Program-made: the position numbers and the translations under genes
Source of the DNA: Leuctra nigra
Taxonomy: Eukaryota; Arthropoda; Insecta; Plecoptera; Leuctridae
NCBI GenBank assembly: GCA_934045905.1
Contig: OW203768.1
Span: forward strand, 18,986,770-19,050,769
Length of the DNA stretch: 64,000 nt
Reading direction: 5' to 3'
The notes under the pieces: generated by a model
What the model was told of the DNA's origin: nothing
What the model saw: the letters and a program-made list of their open reading frames with translations, nothing else
Database searches by the model: none
Shown: positions 12,101 to 27,100 of the stretch, in pieces
Layout of the letters: every line of letters begins with the position of its first letter
Position numbering within the stretch: position 1 is the first letter of the stretch

Positions 12101-15100
12101 TATCACTTTAACACAGAGTAATGTAAAATCATTTTAAACCCATCCTAAGGTAGCCAAAAACCAGAAGCTTCATAGCGTGGCATTTTAATGTGTTTTTTTC
12201 TATTTATTAATGACTTTTTCTTTTCTTTCAAAAATCTAATACCTACCTGTAAAATATTTCATTTTGAACCCGTTCTAATGAAGCCAAAAACAAAAACTTT
12301 TCTGTTTTCCTTCAAAATTATAGTACCTGTTGCAATGCAGACGAAAACCAAAAAATCGCTGCGCGGCATTTTTATGTTGTGATTTTTATACCTGAATGAC
12401 TTTCCTGCTTTCTTTCAAAAATTTCGTACCTACCTACTTGTACAATCATTTTAAACTCGTTCTGATGTAGACAAATCAAAAAAATTCGCTTCGCGGCATT
12501 TTTTGTTTGATTTTATTTCTAATATAAATTACTGACTGCTCTGTTTTTCTTCAATAATATCGCACCTGCCTGTAAATTCATTGTAATTCCGTCTAGAACC
12601 AAAATAAAAAAATTCGCTGCGCGGCATTTGTGAGGGTACAATTCCTTTAAGAATTAAATTAATTACTTCCCAGTTTTTCTACCTTCAATTAATGTGTAAT
12701 CAATTTAAATCAGTTTTAAAGTAGTTTAAACTAAAATAATTCACAATAATTAACTTTTTTGCTGTGCCTTTATTACAGCAAAAAGGGTTAATTAAAATCG
12801 TTACAATGCATCAAAACGAATGACCTTGAGAAAAATTTCTTGGGGGCTTCGCCCCCAAACCCCCATTAAAAATGGGTGGTGGGTGTATGAGAAAAAGATT
12901 GGCCCCGCATGTTTTTATGGGTTCAAGCCGCCACTGTCTCATCGTATAGTTACTCTAAAACAGGGCTGCCGCCATATACAAATTAATATCCATGAAAAAC
13001 CGTAAAAATCCGTATGCCTATGAAAAACCTTTAAAATGATGTAAAACTCCCATATTTCAAGCACCGACTGGGCCACTTGACAGATAAAAGCTACCTATTG
13101 AATTCCTCATGCAAATGGGACATGAGAGGGGGTTGGACTGATAGCTGTGGATGGAATGGTAATTCTGAATTCATAATAATAAATATCATTCTCCTGTTTC
13201 CAAAACAATATTCATAATGAGCATAATAAAACTGCAAAACTATAAGCACACGCAAAACTAAGGGATGCAATCAGGTCATTAACCCACGACCAGCTGCAAA
13301 CAACTAACAAGTGGATGCCTCCAGGCTGCTTGCTTGCGCCCCTAGACACTCAAGGTCGGCCAGTTTCCCCCACCCCCATTCCTCCATCAACCAATGGCAA
13401 CCAATAACCATTCATCACTAGTACCGGGTGGCCCAATAAAAACGCATAATTGGAGAGACATCGCTCAGGAGAGAAACTACTGCGCAAATAGGTCTGAAAA
13501 TTTTACGTGATATAAACAACAACAACAACATACTAAGGTTTTATGTTTGAAAGTTTGAAAAACATAACTTTTGTGGAAAAAACGTTACAGCTGTTAGAAT
13601 TTGGTAATCGCAAAATCGATTATACAGAGCTCAAATAGCACGCTATCAGAAAACGTCAATTGGCCGGGACGCTGTATTTTCAAAACATGATATCAAGCTG
13701 AAAATATTCAATATTATTCAAAATATATTGTTATCATTTGTGTGAAAATTTCAATACATTTGGATTAATGGAACGAATGTAACGGTTAATAAAAGAAAGA
13801 AGAAGATAATATACCAGGAACCAACTAGTAAGTCACAAATATTTTGAACAGAAACACTGGTATTGTCAAATATAAAATAAAAAGAGTCTGCAATATTTCG
13901 TCGATGCGTTCGATCGACTTTGTCAAGCAAGACTGACGAGTTCCGTTACCACTGCTGCCTTCTCTGCCGTCAGCCCCCCACCATGAGACCCGATGACTCA
14001 CGCGAGAAGCCGACATACCATGACCATATATGGCCTGCCGTCTACCCAACCGATTTTCGCACCGAATTGAATTTAGACTTCACCACTGGACGAAGCATAG
14101 CCACCCATACGTCATCAAAATGACACGATGACTGACTAATAACTTCGTCCACACATGTAATGAATGCTGACTCAATAAATTTTCTTTTCTTAGCGTTACT
14201 TTCCTTATATATTTCTATAGCAGAATCCCAATCAAAAGTATGCATGTTAGTCCACGCATGTTCAGCTACTAAAGATGTAGAAATTTTATGATTTTTTACG
14301 TTATCTCGATGTTCTTTAATACGTTTGTCAAGTGGCCTCCCTGTTTCACCTATATACACTTCCTGACACTGACATGGGAGCGCATAAACAATTTCCTTGG
14401 AATTCTGCTGAAGATCAACCGGTTTAGTTTGACAGAGAAGACTTCTAAGAGTGTTAGGAGATTTAAAAACTGTTCTAATATTAAATGATCCAAGAATTCT
14501 ACGAACTTTTTCCGAAAAATTTGGAACGTAGTCCAAACAAATAGTTCTCAATGGTTTTTCCAAACGAATATTCGAACGCTCCGTCTCCTCCTTCCTATTC
14601 AAGATTTTATCTAACATACGCACAGGGTAACCGTTTGCCACAAAGGATTTAAAAAGATGATCTTTCTCCGCCGCTAATACCTCCGCATCGCCAGACAACG
14701 ACTTAGCTCTGGACCACAAACACTCAACAATTCCCCTTTTGACATGAGCCGGGTGATTAGAATCAAAACTCAAATATTGATCCGTATGTATAGGTTTTCT
14801 GTACACCGAAGTAATCACCCTCCCTCCCTTCTTCCTAATTAACACATCCAAAAAAGGCAAAGCATCATCCTCCTCCATCTCCATCTCCATCTAGAAATAT
14901 ATAAGGAAAGTAACGCTAAGAAAAGAAAATTTATTGAGTCAGCATTCATTACATGTGTGGACGAAGTTATTAGTCAGTCATCGTGTCATTTTGATGACGT
15001 ATGGGTGGCTATGCTTCGTCCAGTGGTGAAGTCTAAATTCAATTCGGTGCGAAAATCGGTTGGGTAGACGGCAGGCCATATATGGTCATGGTATGTCGGC

Positions 15101-18100
15101 TTCTCGCGTGAGTCATCGGGTCTCATGGTGGGGGGCTGACGGCAGAGAAGGCAGCAGTGGTAACGGAACTCGTCAGTCTTGCTTGACAAAGTCGATCGAA
15201 CGCATCGACGAAATATTGCAGACTCTTTTTATTTTATATTTGACAATACCAGTGTTTCTGTTCAAAATATTTGTGACTTACTTGAATGTAACGGTATCTT
15301 GAAGTTCAGCTTAAACGCAGTAACTCCGGGAGATAATTACTTGTTTTGAAATTATCTTGTGTAAGAAAACTTGTGAAATTAATAACTATACCTCTGCTTT
15401 TAAGCTCAACTTCAAGAAACTACAATTTTTGTTCCAATGTTCCAAATGGATTGAAATTTTTACACAATTGAAAGCAATATATTTTGAATAATATTTGAAA
15501 TTTTCAGCTTGATATGGTTAGTGGTTTTGAAGAAACAGCGTCCCGGCCAATTGACGTTTTCTGAACACGCGCTATTTGTGCACACGTATAATTGATTTTT
15601 CGACAACCAAATTCTAGCAGCTGTAACTTTTTTCCTACATAAGTTATGTATTTCAAAATTTCACAGATCAAACCTTTGTATGTTGTTTATATTATGTGAA
15701 TTTTTCAGTCCGATTTGTGCAGTAGTTTTGTCACAGCGATGTCTCGCCAATTGTGCGTTTTTATTGGGCCACCCGTATATAGCTAGGTTATGGCGTTTTC
15801 CACTGGCCACACTCAGGCTGCACTGAAATGAAGTCACCATACAAACTCAATGCAAATTTCAAACTGAGTGAAGAACTAGTGGGGCTCATTGCGGCCAGTG
15901 GAAAACGCCATTACTTACTCAAAAGGATGTTTTGAAACAATCACTGCACTGAAAATTGTTGACAGGGAACAAAAATATCTTGTTACCTACTATAAATTTT
16001 CGTATTAAAAATATTATCTCCTTGAGTTATTCAACAGAGAAAATGTGGTTCAACCATGAATCACCAATATCCGTTAATGTTTTAAATTAAAAACTCGAAA
16101 CAACTCTTGGAACTACACCAGTACTGCGTTAAAATAAATAAATAAACTGCTAAATAAATAAAATAAACTCCGTTAATGTGTCGACAAATCCGCGTGTCTG
16201 TTTTGTACTCATAAATCCGTAAAAACGGCAACCCTGCTCTAAAATATGTATGTACACATCTCCAAATGTGAAAAACATTCACAACATTGGTTTTGAAAGC
16301 TGGGTGGACACTATGTTATAGCTGAAGAAGAGTTTGAAAGGGTTTCTTGCAAAGACAGTTAAGGTACGTTTACAACTCGTCGCTAACCGCCTGACGTTAG
16401 ACGTTCGGCGCTTAGCGCTGAAAGATGAACATGGTTTATCTTTTGACCTTGAACGCTGGCACTCGCCGTTGAGCTTCCCGATTGGCAGCTCAAATCAGGA
16501 AGCCGAGCTGAGCGTTGAACAGCGAGCTGTAAACGTACCTTTAGTCACATTGGGTACTGACTGTCTTGGATCAAACAGCTCTGCTTTATAACAAATTTCA
16601 CTGTGTCTATATGTTATATTAATAGCGTACTTCCTTCTTACACTGCAGGGGTCGGCAACCTGCGGCTCCTTGGTAGTTCTTGAATGGCTCTTTTTAATTT
16701 AAATAAAGATATGGAATCGAAAAATTCAACATTTAAAAAAAGCCCTGCGGGGCAGCAATTGGAAGGTCATTTGATTCAGTTTGTTCATTTTAGAGCCCGT
16801 GAATCACTTTTAAGGCCATTGTGTATCACGTGACTTTATTTCTCTACATCCGATCAAAAGAAATAGTTACCTATGAGTACATACCTTACATCGTTCATGT
16901 TGAATAATCCAAGGTGATTTATGAAGAAAATTCACTGCATACTGGAGCTTATCAATATTTGCAGTCAATAATATTTATTTTTGCAGTGGTTTAATAAATA
17001 AAAACAACACAAATATCGTGTATACGTACGCTTGTGAAGACTGTCAAAACCAAGTGCTGTTCGTTTAAACATTACATTCATAATAGTGGATATAATTAAT
17101 ATCGCAACATTTCGTTGGAAAGAGGAAGAAAGAGCGCACGTTATACATTCTGACATTGCGTCAGGTTTGTGATGCATATATGCCTTTTTATTAGAGTAAT
17201 GTTTGCTGTTTTTGGCAACTCGTAGAATTTCCTTCAACTTCAGGCCTTGATTTGAGAATATTTAGGTGCAAGGAAGTAAAATCATCTAATATGTTATTTT
17301 CGCAGTTCTTTTCTGCGTAGAATTAGTTCCAACAGATGTGTCCTAACTTATCTGATGAGGGAGAAGTCTTTGTTAAACTGAACCCTTCCAATAGAAAATG
17401 TGTAGCTTTTTGGTTAAAAAGTCACGTGATATACAGGGACCTTAAGTTGAAATTTTAAAAATTGTCCTACGCTGTAACAACTAGGGGGCTTCATTAAAAT
17501 AAACAAAATAAACCAAATTAACTAGTCATGCAATTAATAGTTTTCAGTGATTTATATTTGATTGTCCTACTGCAGTGCGGCATCCATTATTATCGAATTT
17601 ATGCATTTTTGGGAAATTGGCTCCTTGACCAAAAAAGGTTGCCAAGGTTGCAAAGGTTCCCTGTTATACTGCAACCCATTAAGTGCTATTTTCGAGGTGT
17701 TTTGCATTGTTCAATTTATGTTTTTGATCCTATTATTGTAAATTTCAATGCCTTATTGTGCTGTGATTATTACAGGTAGTTGTGTTCAGGTATCTCGAAG
17801 ACAAGGACGTCTTTGAGCAGTTCTACAGCAAGTTGCTCGCCAAGCGGCTTGTACAGCAACTGTCCGCTTCTGATGACGTCGAGGTCTTGATGATCTCCAA
17901 GTTGAAGGAGGTGTGCGGCTTCGAGTACACGTTTAAGCTGCAGCGCATGTTCCAGGTGCGATAGTCGCTGCTTTGTCGTAATGAACATGTTTTGTTCCCG
18001 CTGTATTTTGTGGCAACTGTAAGTTATTTGTTACTCGCATGTACAGACCTGAAGAGGTCTGTATAAATGGTAATTGGAAGCGTACAGTTCTTGAAAGTCT

Positions 18101-21100
18101 TGTTTTGAGTTTTACCTTCATATTAACAGAATTCTAAAAATCAGATATTAGCGACAAGCAAAATCAAGCAAGCGAGCGTCTTCACTTAAAACTTATAGCT
18201 CGAATCTCTTTTTTTTGTTTACCTATGTCTTTTTTCTAAACAATTTTTCCACAAAAGATTCATTATACATGTATGATTATACTATCCAGTGTGGGCGCCT
18301 AATGATTTCCAACAAAATCGGTCTATTAATTTCATTGGATTCTTGATTTGTAGTTTGTAGGTAGATACCTACTTAGCAAGGCAATAGGAAAGAAACTCTT
18401 AACACTGTGTGCCAATAAAATTGGAATCGTTTGACCGGTCATCACCAAATTTTGCATGGTCATTGGGACCAGTATTTCATAAGTGTTTTTTGTGTCATAA
18501 CATAAGTGACATTTTCCTTATATTTTTATGTTTCATTTGTCAAAATGTACCTATTAAAACATTAAATTTTTATCACTGCATCTTTGAAGAATGCAAGTCC
18601 GATTATCTTTAAAGGGGTTCTCAAGGTCTATTGATTATCATATTCGACACATATTAATTCCCATTCAATACGAAGGCTCGCTTATCAACGCATTACACCG
18701 ACCGTTTTCCTAGTTATAATTAAATAAAATGCATCGTAAATAAAGGTTGTGTATGTACTCCAGTGTGTATCATTGCTTAGTCCTGTTAGCTTGAAATAGT
18801 TGCTGATATCTGATTTTCTTCACACATCTTCACACATGACATATTTTGATAGTGTGAACGTGAAGTCAAAACTTAAAAACTGCGAGATATGTCATTCATT
18901 ACATGATTCGATTTTTTTCCTTGATCTTTTCCTTAAACTTGGTTATAGATTTTTAATCCTTTCTTCATTTTATTATTCATGGGATTTTCATTAGTCATTT
19001 AATGTTCTTGTACTCGTCTCTTCTTGTAACCTCTGCTGCTGGTAAAGAAATAGGGTATGTTTAATTTTAATTTAATACACAATTACTAGAGCCAGTTTTA
19101 AATGGTGATTTTATTTCTTAAAATTCGTTTTCAAAATCATCAATTTCGTTTTTTGTGTTTTTTCTGGAAGAGGGATTTCGCGATTTTGTGGTGATATTAA
19201 ATTGGTTATAAAACACATTGTAATAGCCCCTAGAAACCATCATTTGATGGAAAACATGTACCTATGCCACTTTGGAGGAGGGATTGGAATGGATGGGTCA
19301 TGCACTATTAGCACTGAAATAGGCTTGTCTAGAATGGCGTCTTTAATGCTCTGTACTGTCTTTTCCCCAACCCACATTTTCTCTGTATAGATGATACATA
19401 ATATTTAAAATTTCATGACGCAAAATGTATATTTTGACAAGATATTTTCTTTCCCTATCCAACAATTTTCAGTGCAGTAATTGTTCCAAAATATCCTTCT
19501 GTGTAAGTAGACTATTGATGAATAGTTGCGACTGGTTGAGGGTGGAAGGGGGGTTGGGAAAACCGGGCGACCTTGAACAGATGGGGGCGCAAAACAAAGC
19601 AGCCTGGAGGCATCATCAACAGTGGTTAGACTGGTCTGGTTCACTTTGAGGGTGGGTAGCAAAGTGTCTGGCGAGGGGGAGGGGGTTGAGTGAGTAGCAC
19701 ATAGAAAGAAACTGGTTTCGTTTGTAGTTGTGTGACCTGTTAGGGGGATAAAAGCAGTAATTTTAATAGAAAACCTTTATTTCGTTGTCATTTCGCGGAA
19801 AATTTTGAATATCGCGATCAGGGTTGGATTTCGTTTTTTTCGCGATGTAAAAATGGTAGATTTGGGATCTATACACAATGAAATGGATTTTAGTAGAAGA
19901 AAATACTTAATAGTGCAATCAGAACAATTCGCGAATTCGCGCATCACCCTTTAAAACTGGCTCTAACAATTACTATATACACAATTGCTATGTTTGTTTT
20001 TCTGATGCTAAGGATGATGTTTCAGGACATTGGTATTTCGAAGGACCTCAATGAAAAATTCAAAGAACATTTAATCAATACGAATGATGCGCTTGACATT
20101 GATTTGTCAATCCAAATGCTGTCGTCAAATTCCTGGCCGTTCCGTCAGTTATACACCTTCTCGTTACCGACAGTGGTAAGATTTGGAGGAGATTCTGTTT
20201 TCACCTTTATTAGGTACAATTTTTACATCATTTTCTTTTTGTTTTCTCTTGAGAAGAGTCTGTTTACTGGGAATGGGATTTCTGGGCTCATGGCTATCTA
20301 TTTGCATCGTTTCTATGTGCGCATCAGTAGTGTTACAATGTATTACAATAGCTAGATCGAAGGTGGTGGTTTTATATGTAGAAGAGCCCTAAATACTTTA
20401 TTTAAACAAAAGTAATTTTTTTGTGTGGCTGGAAAATTGACTTTGTATTTTTTTCACAGCAAAAATCTCAACAAAAGAATTGTAATATTGCTTGAATCGA
20501 GGATAAAATATCTCGCTCGATCTCGTCGGATTTTTTAAAAATAATCTCGATCTTGCTCGACATGGAAAATTTCAATCTCGCGCGGCCCTATGAATGTCAC
20601 ATTCCATTCTAGTTGGAGCCGAGTGTCCACCGCTTCAGGACATTCTATAACGGCGTGCACACCGGTCGGACGTTCACCTGGCTCTACAGCATGTGCAAGG
20701 GAGAGCTGCTGTTCAACTGCCCAAAGAATCGGTCAGTAGACAATCGGGAGCTACTTCCTATTTTACTTTTCAGAAACTAAGTTATGGTTTAACTGCAGGT
20801 CATTTTCTGGCAAAGACTTCGTACCTAATAATAATAATAATAATCCTTCGCCCGGTTCCATAGTTGGGTCGGGGGGTGGCCAAGGCCACCACTTGCTAGG
20901 GCCTCGGACTCCTGAGCCAGCTGGCCAAGCTTGGCTCTTCCTCTTCTTCTTTCTTCTCCACCAGCTTCTTCCACTTTTTCCTGTCTTCCCACCAACTCTC
21001 CTCATCTACTTCTTCCCACTACTCCAATCTCTCTCGCACATCCTCTGCTACCACTTCGCTCCACTTCTCCCTCGGTCTTCCCACTCTCCTTTTGCCACTC

Positions 21101-24100
21101 CTGGCCACTTCAAACTCTCGCCGTGGTATTCTATTCCCTTGCATCCTTTTCATGTGCCCAAACCATCGTAGCCGCTCTCTACCCAAATGGGAGAAAAATA
21201 TTATAAAATTCCAGTTTTAACATATTTGAAGTGAAATAAATTGTTGATCCAACTAGATTATGTTTTCAAAGGTGCATTTCATAATGGAGCGAGTTGGGCG
21301 TGTGACCACCATAGGATTAACGGGTTAAATCAAACTTGCCGCGTCAACAAACGAGCTCAAACCTGTACCCATAATGCCCAAACTGAGAAGGTCGGGCTTT
21401 TTGATCCAACATGGATACCTGTATTTCCATTCATTCGACTAGATTCGACTCAAGGTCACGCCCAGGTGATTACGTCACAATGTTAAAAGGATAGGGAAAC
21501 TGGGCGTTCTGATCCAAATACGGTATGCACCCCCAAATGTCATTCACGATGGTTCTGGGATGAAATTTGGATAGGGAAAACCCTCTAGAGTAAAAAATTG
21601 TTGATTTTTTAATTCGAAATATAGAATATTTATTGTTAATATAGGTATCCTTCATTTTTCTTAAGTAGGTAATACCTAGCTGTTAACACAGTATCTAGTG
21701 GAGCGGTCGCTCCACGCCAGCCAAGTCGTACGGCGCGCACTCTCATATAAAGGCTGGAGCATGAACTAATACTGGCTGGAGCAAACCCACTTTTACTGTA
21801 AGCATCAAAGTGGCATTTTCGGCCTACTGGATCTTAAAATTGGAAAATCTCACATTGTTGCGAAATATCTTAATTTCGAGCTATGGCCCACCCTACCACA
21901 TATACCAATTTTGGGAACAATAGGTTACGCACTTTGCGAGCTAGAGGGCTGTGAAAACCGTGTTTTAGGGCGGTTTTAATCTTAGTAGTAGTAGTTGTAG
22001 TCTCCTGAAATTCAAATCCGGTAAACAGGCCACAGCCTAAACGGCTTAACCAATTGATCTCAAATTTTTACCACTTGTGCACTTTTGGCGTCTGATTTGC
22101 CCTCCCCCCCTTGACTTTTTTTGTGCCGCCATTTTGAAACCGGATGTGACGTCATATCTCAACAACGGCTAAACCGATTGGAACTAAAATAGCGCCAAAC
22201 GATTCGGACGGTCATCTATATGGATTATCAGTAGCAAAAGACTAAAATTTATGTTAAAGAAACCGGAAATGACGTCATGAAATTTGAAATACATCGATTG
22301 GCATTTCGGCAACAAATTTGATCCCATTATTTTGATATTTATGTAACGTATGTACTTTTGATATATCATTTGACTTGTTATAAAACCAACCGGAAGCCGC
22401 CATTTTGAAACCGGAAGTGACATCATATCTCAATAACGGTTAAATATATTTGAACGAAACCAGCGCTAAACAATTTAGACGGTAAACTTCATGTATTATC
22501 ATCAATAATATTTGCAGTTTCCCATACCGAAACTGGAAATGACGCCACATATTTAAAAATCTCACAAATTTACATTTTGATGCAATACATATACTATTTG
22601 AGACAGATTATAATAAAATGTAATCATGTTTAAATTATAATTCAAGGGGTCAGTGATTTCAGCAGCCATTTTGAAACAGGAGTAACGTCATATCTCAAAA
22701 ACTGGTTGACATATCGATATGAAACTAGCGACAAACGATTCGGAAGGCCATCTCTATGGAACAACAAGAATTCAAACAAGAATTTTCCTATTTATGAGAC
22801 CGGAAATGATGTCATTCAAATTTATTAATTATTATAATCCCCTCCTATACAATAAATACATATTCAGAAAGTTAAAATTGATACACATCATTTATAGTTA
22901 TAAATTCTATGTGGCAGTGCAGAAAGTTCAGCAGCCATTTTGAAAACCAAAGTGTTGCCATATCTCGGAACTTGGTTGACCGATTGGAATGAAACCTTTG
23001 CTATTCTTCATGAAAATAGCTTAATTGTAAAGGGTGCTTTTTTTAAAGGATTTAGTAATTGTTCATTCGATTGTCACAAGTTGTAAGAATAAACTAAAAA
23101 AAGGAGTGATATCCCCATAAAAAACACTTTGTGTAAAAATAACAGCCAAGTCTCTTCAACTAAAAAAAATAATATGAAATCTAAAAATTCTGCACTGAAA
23201 AGTAGTGATATTAAAAAATGAGCCAAGTCAAAACTTTATTTGAAAATCAAAAAATACTTGGCGCATCGCTTTTTTTAGGGCATTATAGGTATACTATGTA
23301 TATGTATATTTGATGTATATTTTATAATTGGCCTATACTTCCAAGCTATTTATATGTACACGATGCGCCAAGTATTTTTTGATTTTCAAATGAAGTTTTG
23401 ACTTGGCTCATTTTTTGATATCACTACTTTTCAGTGCAGAATTTTTAGATTTCATATTATTTTTTTTTAGTTGAAGAGACTTGGCTGTTATTTTTACACG
23501 AAGTGTTTTTTATGGGGATGTATACTACACTTCTAAATCAGATTTATATTTGTATACCTACCTAAATAAGTAAGTTATTAGTGAAGGGATGTGTGTTGTG
23601 AAAAATATCCGACCGAACCGGGGCTCGAACCCGGGACGTCTCACTTGCCGGGCGAGAGCGCTACCAACTGAGCTACCCGGTCAGACGGACGGACATTAAA
23701 CACAACGCACTGATGAGGGTTAGAGATCTCCGAGGAGAATGGAATGAAGGTAGAGAATGCTTCTACGAACTGTCATACCACCGGTGACGATGCTGTCACC
23801 ATGTCTCTTTGCAGTTGCGTGCGCAAACCTCTTTTACTCGACTGAACGAATTGCTTTCAGCTCGAATGATGAGAATGTTATTAGAGTTATTAGAGTTATT
23901 ATTAGAGTTATAAGTTATTAGAGTTTTTGTCACAGTCTATTTACGTCCCATTTACGAAGTCTTTGCCAGAAAAATTCTCGCGCCAGTTATTAATATCATC
24001 TGGACCTTTACCTAATATCGCCAAATTTCAGTAGCACCGTGTTACTGTAGCACAACTTTTGTTTTAAAAGTTTTAGCCATAAGAGCTAACATTGTCGCCA

Positions 24101-27100
24101 TGGCAACTAGCCGATCGTGCTACAGTAACACGGTGCTACTGAGATATTGGCGATATTAGGTAAGGGTCCTGTACTCTACCAATACACTGGCCCAGTTTTT
24201 CAATACTCTGCTAAAACCAGTAGTTAAGTTAACACATTCATTCTAGGAATGTCATTGTTTGTTGCCATGGCTATATAGTCACTCATAATCAACTGTTTAA
24301 AAGTTAGCCGAGTATTGGAAGACTTGGAACACAATTAGGATTTTCAGTTCATCATTTGAGCCCTCGATATGCTGAATGTGTTGCAGATACACGCTGCAGG
24401 CCTCCACGCTGCAGATGGCCGTGCTGCTGCAGTACAACGTCAACGAGAGCTGGACGGTCGCGCAGCTGCAGGAGTCGACGCAGATCAAGTTGGACATCCT
24501 CCAGCAGGTGCTGCAGATGCTGCTCAAGGCTCACATCCTGCACTGCGAGTGCGACACGGACGAGCCGGACCTGCACGCCAACCTGCCCATCAATCTCTAC
24601 ACGGCGTACAAGAAGTGAGTCCCGGCTCTAGGATCTTGGCATCGGCTCATCTCGACTTCCCTGTTCAAAAGCAATTTTGTAAACCATCATTAATTAAATT
24701 CTGCTTCACCAACTTTATTAATTCAATTAAAAATAAAATATTACGTTTAAACTTTTTCACTAAAGACTTATTTTTGACAATGCTCTTTAAAACCATAGGT
24801 AATTGACCCCATAAGATTTTTGATTTTTGAATTCAGATTAATGTCTGAATAATTTGATTTATTTTTAAAGTGTACAGTAAACCCTCGTTATTTCGAACTC
24901 GGATAATTCGAATTTGAGGTTAATTCGAACTATCTGGGTGGTCCCAGTGGCCAGAATAGGGTTTTCTATGTTATTTCATTTTGATAATTCGAATTTTAGG
25001 TTATTTCGAAATTCGAATTGAATTAAAGTCCCAGCCCATGTATTTACTTGGATAAAATTGCTTTAATTCGAATTTTTCTTCAAAAGTGTGGGTTTGTATA
25101 AAATTCATAACGCGTGATATATTACGCGCAATAACTTGGAGCCAGCGCCATGCGCCGCAGGCAGAATAGGGGGGTGCGCCGCAGCGGACTACTCAGAGCA
25201 TGGCTCGCGCACAAGCGCGGCGTGGCTCGGCTATCCTCGTGTTTTAGATCGGGTGCGTCCGCCTCGGCTATCCTCGTGTGTTCGATCGGGTGCGTCCGCC
25301 TCTAGACTTACTGACGACGTGGCGACTGGCGGCATTTCACCCCTCACGCCTCGAGCTAGACTAGCTAGCCTAAACAAACAAGTGTGGCTGTGTCAAAGTT
25401 TCGTAAACAAGTTTTGACGATGGCTCCGAAGAAATACCACGAACTGAAATTAAGTGAGAAGGTGGCGCTTCTAAAAGAAGTAGATTCAATAATATGCACC
25501 TTGGCTTCCTTTTCCCCAATCCCCTCATCCTTTAAAAAAAAATAAAAAAAAAAAATTATTTTAATTTGAATTTTTTTAATTCGAATTGCAATTTTTTGGG
25601 TCCCTTTGAGTTTGAATTAACGAGGGTTTACTGTATTAGGTAAAGGAATCAAAAAATTGCCATAAATCTTGATAATTTCAAGAATTTTTTAATACAAGTT
25701 AGGAAAACTTCCTACTGGTGAGCTATGCTAGTTAAACTACAGAATGGCAAACACATATAATATGGAGAGTTGCACTTGTCACTCAAAATATGCCGATGGG
25801 TTAAGTAAGGCCGGGTAGGACCAACATTGGATTAAGTTAACTATCTAGTGGAGCGGTCGCTCCACCCAGCCAAGTCGTACCGTACACTCACACTCACTCA
25901 ACATACCGTAAATGCATAATAAACTGAGGAGCAGACCAACCACTTTTACTGTAAGCAACAACATGGCATTTTCGGCCTACTGGATCTTAAAATTGGAAAA
26001 TCTCACATTGTTGCGATATATCTTAATTTCGAGCTATGGCCCATACCACTACATATACCAAATTAGGGAACAATATGTTATGCCGTTTGCGAGCTAGAGG
26101 GCCGTGAAAAACGTGAAATTACACCCCTTTTAAAACCTATCTTGATCTGATGATGATGATGATGATATCAGGAAACACCGCAATCACCGCCACAGCCTAA
26201 ACGGCTGAGCCGATCGGTCTGAAATTTTCACCACATGTGCACTTTTGGCGTCTGAGGTGCCTTTTTATAAAACCAACAGGAAGCCGCCATTTTGAAACCG
26301 GAAGTGACGTCATATCTCAAAAACGGCTAGACCGTTAGGAATTAAAACAGCGCTAAATGATTCAGACGGTCATCTATATGGAATATCAATAGTTAAAGTA
26401 GAGATGTACTATTACCGATACCGGAAATGACGTCATGAAAATGAAGAACTAGATTTTAATGACCTCTTACTACAATAACTACATATTCAGAAGGCTTATA
26501 ATGATACATAACATTTTTAGAAATAAATTCTAGGTGGCTGTAATTTCAGTCGCCATTTTGAAAACCGGAAGTGATACCATATCTCGAAAACGGCTGGACT
26601 GATTGGAACGAAGCTTTCGCAATTCTTCATGGAATATCACTTTAAGCTTATATTGGAGGGATATTGAGCACCAAACACAATTTTTCGTATTAACCAATTC
26701 GGAAATGGCGTATTTTTTTAAAGGAATTAGTCATTGTTGCTCCGATGTGTGTTACAAGTTGTGTAAATAAACTAAAAAAAAAAGTGATATCCCCATAAAA
26801 AACACTCCGTGTAAAAGTACCAGCCAAGTCTCTTCAACTATAAAAAATAGAAGAAATCTAAAAATTCAGCACTGAAAAGGAGTGATATCAAAAAATGAGC
26901 CAAGTCAAAACTAAATTTTAAAAACCAAAATATACTTGGCGCATCGTTTTTAAGGGCATTATAGGTATATTATATATATTTAGGTACATTTGATTTTTGG
27001 CATATGCTTCTATACTATTTATATACACGATGCGCCAAGTATATTTTGGTTTTTAAAATTTAGTTTTGACTTGGCTCATTTTTTGATATCACTCCTTTTC

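Larger units (their letters stand above)
13429..15770. mobile_element. Foldback DNA element, split by a Penelope-like insertion
   Basis: Outer termini are inverted: CGGGTGGCCCAATAAAAACG on the left, CGTTTTTATTGGGCCACCCG on the right. The arms (about 13429-13786 and 15390-15770) are diverged inverted copies, sharing CAATTGGCCGGGACGCTGT against the complementary ACAGCGTCCCGGCCAATTG. With the insertion removed the element would be about 0.84 kb. No transposase and no clear TSD. Confidence 0.75.

Noticed and set aside
24352..24806. Several frames overlapping 24387-24614, up to 145 codons
   Set aside because: Only the frame giving [18 protein letters not shown] matches Cullin-1; the rest are shadows of this GC-rich exon.
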